Source of the DNA: Bryopsis sp. KO-2023
Lineage: Eukaryota; Chlorophyta; Ulvophyceae; Bryopsidales; Bryopsidaceae
Direction of reading: 5' to 3'
DNA length: 64,000 nucleotides
Assembly: GCA_030272585.1 (NCBI GenBank)
Contig: BSYQ01000008.1
Coordinates: forward strand, 1,240,001 to 1,304,000
This document shows, in pieces, positions 1 to 9,026 of this stretch; position 1 is the first letter of the stretch; each line of letters opens with the position of its first letter. The position numbers and the translations under genes were made by a program. The notes under the pieces are model-generated. The model was not told the origin of the DNA and searched no databases. It worked only from the letters and a program-made list of their open reading frames with translations.

Positions 1-2771
1 CCATCAGTTTCAGGGTGATATCCCGATGACATGGCTAAACGAGTTCCCGCTAATTCCCACAGTTTTCGCCAAAACTGGCCTGTAAAACGAGTATCTCGAT
101 CGGAAATAATAGCCTCTGGCAACCCATGATGTCTGAAAATTGTATCAAAGAAAATTTCAGCTACCCCACTAGCTGTAACTGCAGTAGTGGTGGCTACCAA
201 GTGGATCATTCGACTAAAACGGTCGACCATAACCACTAAATAATCATGACCCTTTTGTGTCATAGGTAAAGGTCCCACAAAATCTAAACAAACTTCTTTC
301 CAGCGTTCGTCTGGAACTGGAATTGGCTGATATAACCCCAATGGTTTTTGAGTGCTAGACTTGTTTTTCTGACAACCAACACAAGTCCTAACATATCGTT
401 CGACATCCTCAGTGCATCTAGGCCAATAATATCTTTTTCGAACATTTGCGACAGTCTTGTGTCTCCCAAAATGTCCAGCCTGATCGTGACATTCAGCCAA
501 CACTGTTTGTCTAATTTCTTTGTCCTTTGGAATATACCAAAACCATTTGTCTTTCAGACTATACCACAATTTTGTGCCATCCCACCTATAACGCGGATCT
601 TTTTCACCAGCTTCCCAATTAGCTATAACTTCTCTGCAATGTTCATCCCCTTGATACGCAAGTCTAACCTGATCCTGAAATACTACGCCTGCTCGGACTT
701 TTGCCACAGCGTTTAATTCCATTTCCGACCTTCGACTTAATGCATCTGCAACTGTATTTTCTTTTCCAGGTTTGTATTTAATCTCAAAATCAAATTCCTG
801 TAAAGTTTCCATCCACCTAGCCTGTCTACTGGATAATTTAGGCTGCGTCTGAATATATTTCAGCGGAGCGTGGTCCGTGTGAACCACAAATTTCCTCGCC
901 CCCAAATAATGTCGCCAAGTTTTCAAACAATAGACTATCGCATACAGTTCTTTTTCGTGTGTCGGATAATTCCTCTCAGCTGAATTTAATTTCCGACTTT
1001 CAAACGCGGCTGGTTGTTGCCCCTGACCTTGATCTTGCGTCAAAACTCCTCCAATAGCAAAATCCGATGCGTCTGTAGTTACTTCAAAACTCAACTCCGG
1101 ATCTGGAATTATTAACACAGGTGCCTCCTGCATGCTCTTCTTTAGCGTCTGAAACGCTTTCTCCTGACTTTCAGTCCACTGCCATTTAACTTCCTTCCTT
1201 GTTAGTTCATGTAACGGCGTTGCAATCCCAGAGTATCCCTTAATAAATTTCCGATAATAATTCGCTAAACCCAAAAACGACCTAATATCCCGAACTGTCT
1301 GAGGTTGTGCCCACTCCTTAATGGCTAAAACTTTCTTAGGTACCACGGAGAGTCCCTTTCTTCCGACTATGTGTCCCAAAAATTCGACTTCTGTCATCCC
1401 CAAATCACATTTGTCCGGTGAAACGTAAAGTTTGTGTTTTTCGAGTAGCTGAAACACTTGTCTAAGATGTTCCTTGTGCTCTTCCCAGTTCCGACTGTAA
1501 ACTAAGATATCATCGAGATAAACTATAACAAACTTATCCAGATGTGGTCGAAAAACATCGTTCATCACATTCATAAAAGTTGCTGGTGCATTTGTCAAAC
1601 CCATTGGCATAACTGTGTATTCGTAAGATCCATATCTAGTTCGAAAAGCAGTTTTCGCCCAATCCTTTTTCGCCATCCTGACTTGATAGTATCCCGAACA
1701 CAAATCTATTTTTGAGAAGTATTTTGCGCCATGAAGCTGATCTATCAGTTCATCTATCCTCGGAATCGGATAAGCGTTTTTCACCGTCACCTTATTCAAT
1801 GCCCGATAATCTACACACATGCGTAGTTTCCCGTTCTTCTTCGGTACAAAAATTACCGGTGCTCCCCAAGGTGATCTACTCGGTCGAATAAACCCTTTTT
1901 CCGACATGGCTGCAATCTGAGTTTTCAGTTCTGCCATTTCCTTGATGCCTAGTCGATAAGGTGCTTTACTTTGTGGAACCGTGCCTGGTTCCAACTGGAT
2001 CGTGTGTTCGATACCTCTGGAAGGGGGTATCTCACTGGGTAATTCTTCCACAAAAGTGTTAGGAAATTCCTGTCTGATTTCTGCTGTAAGTTCAGCTTGT
2101 CTGGAAACATTTTGTTCAGAGTCAGTTCTGTTCAAACATGTTTCAAACACCATCAGCACACACTGTTCCTCTTCCTCCTCTCCGGGGTTTGCCGGAGGAA
2201 TCAAATGTTCTTTCAGCCCGTCTGAAACCACTACCTCATTCGTTCGAAAATCAACCCGGGGATTATGCTTAGCCAGCCAAGTTTTTCCCAATATAGCATC
2301 ATACTTAGCAAGAGACATTTCATGAAAAATCTCCCTACTAGCAAAATCTCCAAATCTGAGAGTAGCCCTGATCTTCCCTTTAGATTCTAAGGTACTTCCC
2401 CCAGCCAGGCTAACTTTTTCTTCTTGTGCTTCTAATTCCAGCTTATTTTTCTCGCAAAATTTCCGAGCCAAAAAACAATCAGTTGCTCCACAGTCTATTA
2501 ATATCTCAGCTGCAAAACCTGAGATTTCCCCTTTCACAGTAATCAGTTGTCTAGTTCGGTTATCAGTTTCAGCCACTGCTAGAAATCCGAACTTAGTCAT
2601 GTCTAAATCTGTCCCATCAAATGAATGGACTTCTAGGTTATCTTGGTTATCAGGTCTAGTCGGTTCCTTGGACGTTTCTTCCAACGAAAAATCCCTCGAA
2701 TTCCTAGAATTCCTCGAACTCGCAGGCTTCCCCTTAACTTCACACCCTGCGAGTTTACCTAACATACTCAT
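1..2771 (-). CDS. pol: Element A pol polyprotein (partial): protease-RT-RNase H-integrase
   Basis: The frame is open for about 923 codons from the ATG at 2771 to the window edge. In order I see a retropepsin motif [10 protein letters not shown] (near 2480), reverse transcriptase with [16 protein letters not shown] (near 1830) and catalytic YLDDILVYS (near 1515), RNase H starting [11 protein letters not shown] (near 1075), the HHCC zinc finger of integrase ending CVGCQ (near 380), then the integrase aspartates in LDFVGPLP (near 265) and ISDRDTRF (near 95). It ends at HPETDG, just before the expected catalytic Glu. Its ATG overlaps the gag stop as ATGA, so pol lies in the -1 frame. A chromodomain, if present, is outside the window. 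Confidence 0.93.
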   Translation of the reverse strand, partial: MSMLGKLAGCEVKGKPASSRNSRNSRDFSLEETSKEPTRPDNQDNLEVHSFDGTDLDMTKFGFLAVAETDNRTRQLITVKGEISGFAAEILIDCGATDCFLARKFCEKNKLELEAQEEKVSLAGGSTLESKGKIRATLRFGDFASREIFHEMSLAKYDAILGKTWLAKHNPRVDFRTNEVVVSDGLKEHLIPPANPGEEEEEQCVLMVFETCLNRTDSEQNVSRQAELTAEIRQEFPNTFVEELPSEIPPSRGIEHTIQLEPGTVPQSKAPYRLGIKEMAELKTQIAAMSEKGFIRPSRSPWGAPVIFVPKKNGKLRMCVDYRALNKVTVKNAYPIPRIDELIDQLHGAKYFSKIDLCSGYYQVRMAKKDWAKTAFRTRYGSYEYTVMPMGLTNAPATFMNVMNDVFRPHLDKFVIVYLDDILVYSRNWEEHKEHLRQVFQLLEKHKLYVSPDKCDLGMTEVEFLGHIVGRKGLSVVPKKVLAIKEWAQPQTVRDIRSFLGLANYYRKFIKGYSGIATPLHELTRKEVKWQWTESQEKAFQTLKKSMQEAPVLIIPDPELSFEVTTDASDFAIGGVLTQDQGQGQQPAAFESRKLNSAERNYPTHEKELYAIVYCLKTWRHYLGARKFVVHTDHAPLKYIQTQPKLSSRQARWMETLQEFDFEIKYKPGKENTVADALSRRSEMELNAVAKVRAGVVFQDQVRLAYQGDEHCREVIANWEAGEKDPRYRWDGTKLWYSLKDKWFWYIPKDKEIRQTVLAECHDQAGHFGRHKTVANVRKRYYWPRCTEDVERYVRTCVGCQKNKSSTQKPLGLYQPIPVPDERWKEVCLDFVGPLPMTQKGHDYLVVMVDRFSRMIHLVATTTAVTASGVAEIFFDTIFRHHGLPEAIISDRDTRFTGQFWRKLWELAGTRLAMSSGYHPETD

Positions 2772-3766
2772 TTTCGCGAGGGGCAGTCTCGAGCGTAATG
2801 CCCTCGACGCCCACTCTTGTAACACTTCACCTCTCCGTCTGCTTTTTCTTTCTTCCAGACTGGCTTATTTCTTTCTCTCTCTTTATCACCTCGCTGTTTC
2901 TGCTGTCTCTGTTGTCGCCTTCTTCCGACGTAGTCCAATTCCATGTGATCCGATCTGCGATTTCCGCCGCCGCCGCTGCTGCCGCCGCCGCCGCCGCGAT
3001 CTCGATTCAAGATCGAACTCCCAGATTGAGCTCCTCCCCACCTTTCCGCCACTCGAATAGCTTCATCCAAGGTCTTGGGGTTTTGGAGGTCGGTCTCGAT
3101 ACCAACCCTCCCTCGCAAACCATCGACGAACCTGTGTATTTTTTCGCCCTCTGATGCGTCGGAAATATACAACATCAGCTGCCTAAAGCGATGCGTGTAT
3201 TCCCGCACAGACATTCCGCCTTGGCGTAAATTCGCCCATTCTGTCCGTGTGCGGCGCAAAAAATGTGGTTCTCCGAACTGGTTTTTCAGCTCCTCACAGA
3301 AGTCCTCATACGTCGGCAAAGGTCGGCCTCCATCAGTCTCCGACTCCTCCACTCTTGTCCTCCACCATGTCGCGGCTGGCCCTCTCAGTAGAGATCCTGC
3401 CAGGCGGAGTTTCGAGACTCCATCTTCGACGTGGGTGGCGTCAAAATGCACTCGGAGGCTGAACAACCAGTCCTGGATAGGAGGGTCATTCTGCCTGCCT
3501 CCCCACAGATCAGGTCGGGCTGGCTTGCTTCTCAGGTCATTACCTCGACCACCACTTCCAGCCGCCGTTCCAGCCTGTGCTGCAGCTGCCGCCCCGATTG
3601 CTGTTCCCACTTTGTCGGTTAGTTGCTCCAAAATGGAGCTTCCCACAGCCTCATTGACCGCCGTGCTCAGCATTCCCGGTACTTCTTCGACCACGCCTTG
3701 CACTCGGTTCAACCTTCCCATTACCTCCTCATACGCCGCCCTCAACTCAGCCACCTGTTGCTCCAT
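2768..3766 (-). CDS. gag: Element A gag (332 aa)
   Basis: This capsid/nucleocapsid protein would package element RNA in the cytoplasm. It has a short N-terminal helical part, a poly-Ala/Gly linker, a Retrotrans_gag-type core ([36 protein letters not shown]) and a basic, Gly-rich tail. It ends in a nucleocapsid knuckle that reads [14 protein letters not shown]: the second Cys of the usual CX2CX4HX4C is Ser (AGT codon). The ATG at 3766 lies 7 nt after the stop of the preceding small ORF. The stop TGA (2770-2768) overlaps the pol ATG by two bases (ATGA). Confidence 0.9.
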   Translation of the reverse strand: MEQQVAELRAAYEEVMGRLNRVQGVVEEVPGMLSTAVNEAVGSSILEQLTDKVGTAIGAAAAAQAGTAAGSGGRGNDLRSKPARPDLWGGRQNDPPIQDWLFSLRVHFDATHVEDGVSKLRLAGSLLRGPAATWWRTRVEESETDGGRPLPTYEDFCEELKNQFGEPHFLRRTRTEWANLRQGGMSVREYTHRFRQLMLYISDASEGEKIHRFVDGLRGRVGIETDLQNPKTLDEAIRVAERWGGAQSGSSILNRDRGGGGGSSGGGGNRRSDHMELDYVGRRRQQRQQKQRGDKERERNKPVWKKEKADGEVKCYKSGRRGHYARDCPSRK

Positions 3767-3773
3767 CTCAGCC

Positions 3774-4133
3774 TCAAAAATCCTCGGTTAGGGTATTCCG
3801 CGGATAGGTAAATTCGGATACCCTAACTTTCTTCGACTGCCTTTTCCGATCAAGGAGCTCCACTGACTCTCCTTCAAGATTTACGAGGGTGTCTGGAACC
3901 CTCTTCCTCTCTGGATCTCCGGTGCACGTCCTCACGATCTGCCGCTCCTCTTGGGTCAGCTGCAGAAACTTGTCGCCAAACAAACCCAGAGGTCTGATAG
4001 TTGGGATTTCCAGACCCTCTGAGTTCACAACCGGCTCTTGCTCGTGCCCCCGTACGTTATGTACTCCTGGCTGCGCGAGCGTCCACTTTACTTGGTAGGT
4101 GTCGTTTAGTTCGTGGATCCTCTCCTCTTTCAT
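3774..4133 (-). CDS. Element A pre-gag ORF3 (119 aa), unknown
   Basis: This is a charged 119-residue protein that I do not recognise. It starts MKEERIHELNDTYQVKW and its C-terminal third is basic (LLDRKRQSKKVRVSEF). No zinc finger, membrane segment or signal peptide is visible. Its ATG (4133-4131) overlaps the stop of the preceding ORF as ATGA, and its own stop is 7 nt before the gag ATG. That tight packing, and placement wholly between primer-binding site and gag, suggests translation coupled to its neighbours. It could instead be a frameshifted piece of one longer ancestral protein. Confidence 0.55.
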   Translation of the reverse strand: MKEERIHELNDTYQVKWTLAQPGVHNVRGHEQEPVVNSEGLEIPTIRPLGLFGDKFLQLTQEERQIVRTCTGDPERKRVPDTLVNLEGESVELLDRKRQSKKVRVSEFTYPRNTLTEDF

Positions 4134-4429
4134 TGGTGAAAAAGCGATGTCAGGGCCAAGGAGTTCCGTTCCTCCTCGTCGTAGCGGTAAAACCTTGATG
4201 TAGTGGGAAAGTCGAGAGGTGACTCGGTAGTTGGGGTTGGCTGATTCTCCTTGTCAGCCTGTTCTTCCAGCTCTTTCAGGAAGCAGAGTAGGTCGAGTTC
4301 TTCGTAGTTCAACTGGACCTCGTTCCTCCTAGCTTCCCTCCGCACAATCGGTAATCCCAGCTCCTCGTCGGGATACTGCCACTCTACTCTGTAATAAAGA
4401 TCGAGAAGGTGAGCCAGCCAAGGGTCCAT
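4130..4429 (-). CDS. Element A pre-gag ORF2 (99 aa), unknown acidic protein
   Basis: This is a small acidic protein, MDPWLAHLLDLYYRVEW at its start, with a central ELDLLCFLKELEEQADKEN helix-like stretch and a Ser/Thr/Pro-rich part. I chose the ATG at 4429. The frame opens 15 nt earlier at a GTG that overlaps the stop of ORF1 (GTGA), so initiation could also be there. The stop TGA (4132-4130) overlaps the next ATG. The N-terminal spacing DP-x-L-x2-L-x-DL weakly resembles ORF1 (DPRLLLVDL), which could mean an ancient duplication. No family is recognised. Confidence 0.5.
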   Translation of the reverse strand: MDPWLAHLLDLYYRVEWQYPDEELGLPIVRREARRNEVQLNYEELDLLCFLKELEEQADKENQPTPTTESPLDFPTTSRFYRYDEEERNSLALTSLFHQ

Positions 4430-4440
4430 AGACAACGAAC

Positions 4441-4671
4441 TCACTGATGTTGGGGTTCCTCCTGAGTTGGGGTTTCAGGGGTAAGCGGAAGATCAACTGT
4501 CGCCTCCGTCTCAGTTCTCGATTCGCTTGATCCTGTGCTTTCAGTATCACTATTGTCTTCGCCTATGTGCAGAACTTCCAACGGGTTCTCTTCCAGCCAG
4601 AGGTCTACAAGCAGTAACCTAGGATCTCCTTCTTCGCCAAACCAGTATTCTTCTTCTCTGATTATAGGCAT
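4441..4671 (-). CDS. Element A pre-gag ORF1 (76 aa), unknown acidic protein
   Basis: A 76-residue strongly acidic protein begins at an ATG only 8 nt after the primer-binding site. It starts MPIIREEEYWFGEEGDPRLL and ends in a Ser/Thr/Glu/Pro-rich tail. It is the first ORF on the predicted genomic transcript, about 160 nt after the start expected from the LTR TATA box. It is followed at once by ORF2. No domain is recognised. Because it is first in the chain, its translation could set the rate at which ribosomes reach the later ORFs (inference). Confidence 0.5.
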   Translation of the reverse strand: MPIIREEEYWFGEEGDPRLLLVDLWLEENPLEVLHIGEDNSDTESTGSSESRTETEATVDLPLTPETPTQEEPQHQ

Positions 4672-4679
4672 AGAAACTC

Positions 4680-4691
4680 GCTCCGAAACCA
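4680..4691 (-). other. Element A primer-binding site
   Basis: TGGTTTCGGAGC on the minus strand lies 1 nt inside the 5' LTR. It begins TGG, as expected for pairing with a tRNA CCA end, and is identical to the sites of families B and C. It resembles but does not match the common initiator-Met site TGGTATCAGAGC. Confidence 0.75.
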
Positions 4692-4692
4692 G

Positions 4693-5277
4693 TGAAACGG
4701 ATTTGTTTCCTGAGGCTGAATACTTCCAGCCGCCACTTAACCCGTTCTTCACACACGTTGGGAGACGACCAGAAGTTCTGTAAGAAAGGTCTGAGACACG
4801 AGAGTATACAACTGAATCTTATTTCAACAAGCTTGTTCTTTACAACGATCCCCAGCCTTTTATACTCTCAGCCCAGAGCTTCTAGAAACTCCCAGCCCAT
4901 CTCCTAACCTTACAAATACTAGCTATCATCTAGCTCTCCCCAAAACGTCTCTATCATTTCTCAGCTCAGCCCTTCTAGCCAGAGCTCCGACTAACCCTTT
5001 ATAACCCTTGATAACCTCTAGACTAAGGACCCAGACTGAAGCTCCTTCCAGTCTGACTCCCGACTCTCTACCCAAACTCTCAGCCATCTGAGACCTGACA
5101 CTGAATATACTGAACCTGGTTCGAACTCTTTTCACTACGTTTCAGCCTCTCATTGAGCATCACGTAACTACCCCATTCCAGTCAGTCCGCGACTACCTGG
5201 AACTCTCAGACTGTAACCTCTGTTTTCCGCCTAGATCTTCGCCTACTAAGTCAGCCGTTTCACCAGGTCGCCCAACA
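4693..5277 (-). repeat. Element A 5' LTR (585 bp)
   Basis: The repeat starts TGTTGGGCGACC at 5277 and ends TTTCA at 4693 (minus strand), giving the TG...CA ends of an LTR. The right edge is set by the return of C1 gag homology at about 5279, and the left edge by the primer-binding site 1 nt further in. Only one LTR copy is in the window, so the boundaries rest on these two landmarks. Confidence 0.8.
4856..4864 (-). promoter_or_regulatory. TATA box in element A LTR
   Basis: TATAAAAGG on the minus strand is a strong match to a core promoter TATA box. Transcription would start near 4830, leaving a U3 of about 440 bp and a short R-U5, and giving a leader of about 160 nt before ORF1. Confidence 0.65.
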
Positions 5278-5808
5278 TCTTGATAGTCGGGTAGAGGGCG
5301 CTTGTTCCAGCATGGCTTCCCAAGTACATGATGTGTTGGACTCTACTCTACAGTCCCGCCATCACCAGATTGAAGGACAGCTCCATGAAAGGTTGGATGA
5401 GCGGATCCAAGATCTGGATGCTGCAGCCAAGGGAAGGCTCAGCCAAGTGGAAGCTGGCTTGGCGAATATCCGTGATGTCGCCCAGAAAGAGGTGGACGAA
5501 GCCAAAGAGGCTCAGCGGATATTGGCGGAACAAGTGGCCGACACGGACGAAAAAAGGAAGAAACTTGAAGAGGATTATGACCGGCAATATAACGACGCCC
5601 TTTGGGGGCTGGATACAGTCCAACAAGAACTGCGAGAGACGCAGGCGGAAATGGGTGCGGGTCAAGATAAACAGTTCAAGGAACTCGTTCGTGTTAAGTA
5701 TGATCTCAAAGAGACGCAAGAAAAAGCGGAAAGTTTTCAGATACAGCATCATGCGGAAGTAGCCTATTTGTTAAAGGAGGCAGCGGCTGCGAAAGAAGCG
5801 GCGGCTAG
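5278..5808 (+). mobile_element. Element C1, left remnant (old C-family copy)
   Basis: This is the left visible piece of the oldest element in the stack. It lies between the LTR of element A (ends 5277) and the 5' LTR of B1 (starts 5809). Its sequence continues at 36087, after B1, where the 5-bp target duplication GCTAG (5804-5808 and 36087-36091) is repeated. C1 is visibly diverged from the near-identical C2 and C3, so it is older or from another subfamily. Confidence 0.9.
5279..5808 (+). pseudogene. gag: C1 gag fragment, coiled-coil part
   Basis: The fragment matches roughly residues 147-323 of the 988-aa gag of C2 and C3. It is a long helical region, for example SRHHQIEGQLHERLDERIQD and ELVRVKYDLKETQEKAESFQ. 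The start codon and N-terminal part were cut off by element A, and the frame is broken at GCGGCTAG by B1. The remaining C-terminal part is at 36087-38087. No functional product can be expected. Confidence 0.9.
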
Positions 5809-6229
5809 TGTTAGTCTTTTAGCGCTCTACGAGGTAGTTTGGGATAGAGCCGAGGGTGGCTGACGCATGTGGGTTCACGAGTAAGACAGATTAGACCCAG
5901 AGTTTGGGGCATGCGTCAGCGTACTACACTTAGGGGTACTTAAGAGGCCCACTCGTTGTTTTGACACTCATAGTTACTTTGTAAGAACTCGGGATTCGTG
6001 GGATTGGTGTGTTCCCGCTTGTGTGTGTGTTTGTGTGTGTGTGTGTTAAGTGTTTGCCTGACGCAATCACTTCCCAACCTAAGTGCTCTAGTAGCGTTCA
6101 CAACCGCGCTAGCTAGAGAGTTGTCTAAACCAACAAACCCCACAAGTATACTTGCGTTAGCCAGCAAGTTATCACGAATCCAACCAACACAGCCGACCAC
6201 TATTGCGTCACCCACAAGCTTCACTATCA
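5809..6229 (+). repeat. B1 5' LTR (421 bp)
   Basis: Begins TGTTAGTC and ends CACTATCA. It contains a GT-rich microsatellite near 6018-6050, four TGACGCA/TGCGTCA motifs, and a perfect 10-bp inverted repeat CTGACGCATG/CATGCGTCAG (5860-5869, 5910-5919). The matching 3' LTR is 35666-36086. No clear TATA box is seen; CTTAAGAGG near 5939 is a weak candidate. Confidence 0.93.
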
Positions 6230-6231
6230 AT

Positions 6232-6243
6232 TGGTTTCGGAGC
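6232..6243 (+). other. B1 primer-binding site
   Basis: TGGTTTCGGAGC lies 2 nt after the LTR end and continues GAGG. It is the same 12-mer as in families A and C. Confidence 0.75.
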
Positions 6244-6374
6244 GAGGCAAGAACTTTAAGTTCTTGAGATCGAAACTTGTGAACGTGGCGCAACAAACGT
6301 TTTTGTTTGTTTGTTTGGTATAGAGAAACTCCAACCGTGGTTGTTGAGTACTCCCAAATAGTGGCTGAGAGACC

Positions 6375-9026
6375 ATGGCTGACCGTGAACACGCATTGGC
6401 AGTGCGCGAGCCTCAAGTTGAAGAGCCAGGGATTGAACCTGAGTTCGATGAGGAATTGCCTGACGCACCCAATGTGGTGTACCAACAAATAAACGTCCAG
6501 AACATCCACAATGTCCAGCAAGCAGCTGTCGACATAGACATGGGAGCTGATGCGGAAGCCTTAAGAGAGGATGTGGATGCGGTCCATGACCGTGTGGACG
6601 ATTTAGCCCACGGGCTAAGGGGTCACCTGCAGCAAGTTGACCAGACACTGGGGCAGAGGCTAGCCCATACTGAGGCCTCTGTGTCGAACCAACTGGCTGG
6701 CGCATCAGAGGTGATCGGGCAGGCGCTGGAAACACAGCACCAGCATGCGCAACAGGTTGAGGCCACACAGCATGCGGTGGTGTCGCAACAGGAGAAGCTG
6801 GATTCAGTAGCGGCTCAACATAGTCGATACGAGCAGAGGCTATTACGCCAAGATATCGATCATAGAAAAGAAAGAGCCGAGATCAGAGCTTCTGTGGATG
6901 CAATAACGAGGAGAATGGATGCCGCAGACATTCTAGCGGACTCTCGTTTTGCTGACCTAAAAGAAACGGCTGAAGCATCAGCACTTCAGTTAAAACAACT
7001 CTCCGAGTTATCCCTTGTTCAAGGGCGGAGAATTGAAGGCTTATTAGGAACTGTTGCGGATTCCAACGAAAAAGTCGAACGGACTCTAGAATTGTTTCGG
7101 GAGTCCTTGCACAAACAAGGTGCTGAGGTGAAGCGTTTGCAGAGCTCAAGAGTAGCAATTCAAAAAGATTTGATTGCCTTGGAGAAAAAGGCATCCAAGA
7201 CCTGGGATCAGCAGCAAGATGCCGCTGATGTGGTTGCCTTAAGATTATCTGGCCTGGAACAAAGCATGGAGGATGTGAGTGGCGGAAGTCAGAGTGCCCA
7301 AAGTGGAAGTGATGCTCGTGCAGTATCACCAGAGCGTGAAGAATCAACTTCCCCTGAGCCTGAGGACTCAGCCTTTGGGATGCCACTGCCGAAGAAATCA
7401 GTAAAGCAGTTGGCTGCATCATGGCCGCCACTAGACCAGAGCTTCGCGGTAGGAATGGTTGGGGCAGGAACCTCAACAATACCGGCTCCTCCAGCAGTAC
7501 AGGCCGAGGAGGGTGAAATTGTTGCTGCAGAAGCACCACCATGCACTGCAGTGGACAGCGCACCAGACGCTGATTTCACATTCCCTCAGTTGATACCTCC
7601 AAGTACAAGAGCTCAGCCTGGAGTACGCATCTCAGAACCCGACTCTGCCGATGGATCACGTAGACCCACACGAACTAACCCAAGAGTTCTCTCCTCAGCA
7701 GAAGTGTTATATCAAATTGACCTTGAGCGTGCTAAGGCACAGGTCAGAGAAGAGAAAGGAAAAGAACCCATGCAGATCCCCACACGTACTGGAAGATTGG
7801 GACTTGGGTTAAGTGCTTTGGGAGCAAGGGTAGAAAACAATCCCTTTGCTGCACTTGGTTCATATGAGTCTACTGGTGGACCCAGTCGAGTTCCGCGTAT
7901 GCGTGGAAACTTTGGAGACCCTGGTGATGACGACCCAGATGATGATGGCGGTGATGATTACCGCGACAGACGAAACCGCCCACCTTCCCGCATTCCAGGT
8001 GCGCCTGATGGCGGTGGAGGTGGTGGCGGCGGTGGAGATGGTGGAGGCGGTGGACCTCCCGGTGGACCTCCTGGTGGAGGTGGAGGTGGAGGTGGCGCTG
8101 GACCAGCAGGCCCAGGACCTCCTAGGCAAGGACAGTGGTTGCCTAGCACCGTCAAGTTGCAAATGCCTCGCGCATTTAACGGAAGTGGCGAACCAAAAGC
8201 CCGTAAATGGCAAGTGCTCATGACGCGGTACTTGAGAACCTGCGGAGTGCATGAAGCACAGTGGCAATCGATTATGGCCACTAACCTTTATGGGGCTGCC
8301 TCGGATTGGTTAACGATGCAAGAATTAAAAATTCACCGAGGTGAAAGACCACCCTTCCGTGGCTGGATGGACTTCATGGATGGCTTAGCTACAGCTTTCG
8401 AATTCTCTAGTGATCGAGATGAAGCGTGGCGTGACCTCCACAAACTCAAGCAGACTGGAACGGTGAAACAGTTCGTCAAAGAGTTTCAGCGCTTGATCTT
8501 GAGGATTCCAGACCTTGAAGAGGATCACCAATATTTACTCTTCGTTGATGGACTCAAGAGTGAAGTTCAGAAGCTGGTCGCTGCAACGGTACCTCGAGAT
8601 GTCGAGGCTGCCATCATATCTGCCGAAAGATTGGAAGCCCTTGGAGTTGGAACACAAGGCCAAGGAGGGCAAACCAATCAGAAAAAGAAAGGAGTCTGGC
8701 GTGGTGGAAGAAAGAAGAAAGGCCAGAATCAGGGTCAGCAGCAGCAGAACCCTACACCACCAGCCCAAGCACCACCACAAGCTGCCGCAGGAGTGCAACA
8801 GCAGCAGCAACAGCAACAAGGACGAGGAGGAGGACGTGGTGGTGGTGGACGTGGACGCGGTGGTGGTAACCGTGGAAGAGGACAAGCCAATCAGGGAAGA
8901 CAAAACCCCCAGGGGGGAGGGGGATATCATTGTTATCTTTGTGGAAAGAAGGGTCACCCTGTGAGGCAATGTCCTAGATTGGAGGAGGTGAAAAACCTCC
9001 CCGATGTAAAAAAAATGTTAAACTGA
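6375..9026 (+). CDS. gag: B1 gag (883 aa)
   Basis: This is a very large gag. Residues 1-300 are predicted helical/coiled coil (for example VDAVHDRVDDLAHGLRGHLQ), followed by an acidic Ser/Pro-rich region, then a Gly/Pro-rich linker. The Retrotrans_gag capsid core begins near residue 597 (PRAFNGSGEPKARKW) and includes FVKEFQRLILRIPDLEED. An RGG/poly-Gln basic tail leads to one CCHC knuckle, CYLCGKKGHPVRQC, near the end. The ATG at 6375 follows a 131-nt leader. The last codons hold two candidate -1 slippery heptamers before the TGA, leading into pol. An N-terminal motif PEFDEE is shared with C-family gag. Confidence 0.93.
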   Translation: MADREHALAVREPQVEEPGIEPEFDEELPDAPNVVYQQINVQNIHNVQQAAVDIDMGADAEALREDVDAVHDRVDDLAHGLRGHLQQVDQTLGQRLAHTEASVSNQLAGASEVIGQALETQHQHAQQVEATQHAVVSQQEKLDSVAAQHSRYEQRLLRQDIDHRKERAEIRASVDAITRRMDAADILADSRFADLKETAEASALQLKQLSELSLVQGRRIEGLLGTVADSNEKVERTLELFRESLHKQGAEVKRLQSSRVAIQKDLIALEKKASKTWDQQQDAADVVALRLSGLEQSMEDVSGGSQSAQSGSDARAVSPEREESTSPEPEDSAFGMPLPKKSVKQLAASWPPLDQSFAVGMVGAGTSTIPAPPAVQAEEGEIVAAEAPPCTAVDSAPDADFTFPQLIPPSTRAQPGVRISEPDSADGSRRPTRTNPRVLSSAEVLYQIDLERAKAQVREEKGKEPMQIPTRTGRLGLGLSALGARVENNPFAALGSYESTGGPSRVPRMRGNFGDPGDDDPDDDGGDDYRDRRNRPPSRIPGAPDGGGGGGGGGDGGGGGPPGGPPGGGGGGGGAGPAGPGPPRQGQWLPSTVKLQMPRAFNGSGEPKARKWQVLMTRYLRTCGVHEAQWQSIMATNLYGAASDWLTMQELKIHRGERPPFRGWMDFMDGLATAFEFSSDRDEAWRDLHKLKQTGTVKQFVKEFQRLILRIPDLEEDHQYLLFVDGLKSEVQKLVAATVPRDVEAAIISAERLEALGVGTQGQGGQTNQKKKGVWRGGRKKKGQNQGQQQQNPTPPAQAPPQAAAGVQQQQQQQQGRGGGRGGGGRGRGGGNRGRGQANQGRQNPQGGGGYHCYLCGKKGHPVRQCPRLEEVKNLPDVKKMLN
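9008..9023 (+). promoter_or_regulatory. Candidate -1 frameshift site, B1 gag-pol
   Basis: In the gag frame, A AAA AAA (9008-9014) and G TTA AAC (9017-9023) lie directly before the gag stop TGA at 9024. Pol is in the -1 frame and has no ATG until 9281, so a -1 slip here would give a Gag-Pol fusion. The same sequence is kept in B2. Confidence 0.6.

Larger units (their letters stand above)
1..5277 (-). mobile_element. Element A: Ty3/gypsy LTR retrotransposon, 3' end outside window
   Basis: The visible part reads, on the minus strand, 5' LTR (5277-4693), primer-binding site, three small ORFs, gag, then pol running off the left edge inside integrase. The element sits in the gag gene of old element C1, whose coding sequence resumes at about 5279. 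The family differs from B and C: its reverse transcriptase box is YLDD rather than FIDD, its gag is short (332 aa), and it has ORFs before gag. The far LTR and second target-site copy are outside the window, so LTR identity and insertion age cannot be judged. Confidence 0.9.

Noticed and set aside
5312-5863. Treating this 183-codon frame as a gene
   Set aside because: Its last 18 codons run into the B1 LTR; the rest is C1 gag without its start.
5998-6267. Open frames inside the B LTRs (Cys/Val/Leu-rich) in several copies
   Set aside because: They span the GT microsatellite and LTR ends, change with LTR orientation, and lie wholly within non-coding LTR sequence.
7958-8281. Proline-rich antisense frame opposite B gag
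   Set aside because: It is the complement of the Gly-rich gag linker and appears only because of GGT/CCA composition.
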